From contig NZ_JAGGQQ010000016.1 in NCBI RefSeq assembly GCF_018613195.1, positions 28,004 to 92,003 of the forward strand: a stretch of 64,000 bases of DNA, in the 5' to 3' direction. Under the pieces are notes generated by a model, which did not search any database, was not told the DNA's origin, and was given only the letters and a program-made list of their open reading frames with translations. How positions within the stretch are numbered: the stretch's first letter is position 1; every line of letters starts with the position of its first letter. The stretch comes from Bacillus sp. ISL-45 (GTDB lineage Bacteria; Bacillota; Bacilli; Bacillales; Cytobacillaceae). The position numbers and the translations under genes were made by a program. This document shows, piece by piece, positions 62,992 through 64,000 of this stretch.

Positions 62992-64000
62992 TTGAGAGAT
63001 AAAGAGAATCACAATAAGGATTTTCTGGCAAATATTAGTAATTGTTCAAACAGAAACGTAGCACCAGACGTGAATTTTGATGCAAGGATAAGCAAGGTAC
63101 CTGTAGTCTTAGCTGAAATTGAAGTAAGTACCTCGGTTAAAGCTGATATTACATTCCCGGAAGATGTACTGGAAATCAAGGATATAAAAAAACGAGTAGT
63201 CCTTGTTCAATGTCGCCTTCTGGTTCCAACCAATCAGCTATTCATTAAAGGATATGTAGAAAAAAATATCAGATACGCAGCTGCACCAACGGGATGGAAG
63301 GGGAAGTGTATAGACTCAAATATCCGATCTTTTACCGTGAAAGTGCCATTTGAGTGTGCCACTACAATTAGGGAGTTCATAACTCGTCCAGTAGAGGTTC
63401 GGTTAAACCAGCGCAGGGAATTTGATTTCTTGGTCACTGAACCTTTATCGGAAGGCTTTCCTGAAAAAGATGAGCTGCTAACGAGCGACCTTTCACAATA
63501 TCATCAATCCAGTATCCAACACTATAATGAACTTCCATACTGTGATTTGGTCTCCAGCAGTATTGTTGAGTACGATGAAGCAACAGACAGGGTGCCTCTA
63601 CAAGAGGGAGCAATATTTGAAGGAACCTTTAGGAACATCGTGGAAAAGATGCTCGTCAAGTTTACAATTAAGCTGCTTCAAAAACAACAAGTTCCAATTG
63701 GTGGAGGAGCACCGGGACCGACTGGGCCAACAGGGCCAACAGGACCAACGGGACCAACGGGAGCGACTGGAGCAACTGGGCCGACAGGAGCAACCGGAGC
63801 GACCGGACCAACAGGACCAACCGCACCAACAGGTCCAACCGGAGCAACCGGAGCGACAGGACCGACTGGGCCAACAGGGCCGACCGGAGCAACTGGAGCG
63901 ACCGGAGCAACCGGACCGACTGGGCCAACAGGGCCGACCGGAGCAACTGGAGCGACCGGAGCAACTGGAGCAACCGGAGCGACAGGGCCAACAGGGCCGA
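62992..64000 (+). CDS. Collagen-like protein with SPOCS/DUF3794-like N-terminus (truncated by window)
   Basis: At least 336 residues, open at the window edge. TTG start, eight bases after AAGGGAG. Residues about 25-235 form a folded domain with [22 protein letters not shown]...[19 protein letters not shown], resembling the SPOCS/DUF3794 type found in spore and surface proteins. From about residue 240 the chain is Gly-Pro-Thr / Gly-Ala-Thr triplets, with one GPTAPT break. Such proteins form hair-like filaments on spores (BclA-type). Position of the C-terminus unknown. Confidence 0.82.
   Translation, partial: MRDKENHNKDFLANISNCSNRNVAPDVNFDARISKVPVVLAEIEVSTSVKADITFPEDVLEIKDIKKRVVLVQCRLLVPTNQLFIKGYVEKNIRYAAAPTGWKGKCIDSNIRSFTVKVPFECATTIREFITRPVEVRLNQRREFDFLVTEPLSEGFPEKDELLTSDLSQYHQSSIQHYNELPYCDLVSSSIVEYDEATDRVPLQEGAIFEGTFRNIVEKMLVKFTIKLLQKQQVPIGGGAPGPTGPTGPTGPTGPTGATGATGPTGATGATGPTGPTAPTGPTGATGATGPTGPTGPTGATGATGATGPTGPTGPTGATGATGATGATGATGPTGP

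Noticed and set aside
63668..63991. Leu/Arg/Ser-rich minus-strand frame
   Set aside because: It is the complement of the Gly-Pro-Thr repeats of the collagen-like gene.

Overview
The window reads as a chromosomal segment of a spore-forming Bacillaceae (Bacillus/Mesobacillus-like) bacterium. Evidence: B. subtilis-type gene content and partial gene order (camS, putP/opuE-type symporter, gatCAB, dgkB, rlmCD; pncA-pncB), strong AGGAGG-type ribosome sites, U-tailed Rho-independent terminators after most transcription units, a collagen-like (Gly-Pro-Thr) surface/spore protein and CATANNNTA-type mother-cell promoter candidates. No rRNA, tRNA or CRISPR array was seen.

Region 1 (1-34,600) is backbone. 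It holds the lipoprotein CamS, a secreted GH3 glucosaminidase, a DinB-fold protein, proline/arginine catabolism (rocA), the glyoxylate shunt operon aceB-aceA, YueI, a self-regulated MFS/TetR pair with two operators, the amidotransferase operon gatCAB, a Na+/proline symporter, PlsY, lipid kinase DgkB, the NAD salvage pair pncA-pncB, an ECF sigma/anti-sigma pair, an orphan PAS histidine kinase, RecQ, an uncharacterised membrane protein split by a textbook -1 slippery site, two orphan DppBC-like permeases, a BsuPI lipoprotein, a Gly/Tyr-rich repeat protein and RlmCD. Three intergenic blocks (9.48, 21.45 and 29.02 kb) carry tandem 51-52 bp units of different sequence but the same hairpin-like layout, each shortly after a terminator.

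Region 2 (about 34,567-58,841) is a visibly AT-richer genomic island at the 3' end of rlmCD. A perfect 27-bp direct repeat inside longer imperfect homology marks both ends, and the right copy recreates the last codons of rlmCD. The left half is one tight operon: a Phd/YefM-like protein, type I restriction-modification (hsdM-hsdS-hsdR), a YgjP-type metalloprotease and an ImmA/IrrE-type metalloprotease. A prophage remnant follows (tail scraps, holin, amidase) with two overlapping serine recombinases. The right half is a two-gene McrBC-like system on the minus strand, divergent from four plus-strand genes: an unknown protein, a PD-(D/E)XK nuclease, an HNH nuclease with an extra middle region, and a coiled-coil protein with a hydrophobic stretch. 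This right half is the best candidate for an undescribed defence arrangement.

Region 3 (58,842-61,846) is a second AT-rich accessory strip: an Ada-type regulator that probably starts at a rare ATT codon, a DUF1203 protein, a HAD phosphatase and a DUF429 protein. It ends in a third relative of the rlmCD-type terminator, which suggests repeated insertion at this locus. Region 4 (61,900-64,000) returns to ordinary sequence with a Fpg/Nei DNA glycosylase and the start of a collagen-like protein that runs off the window.
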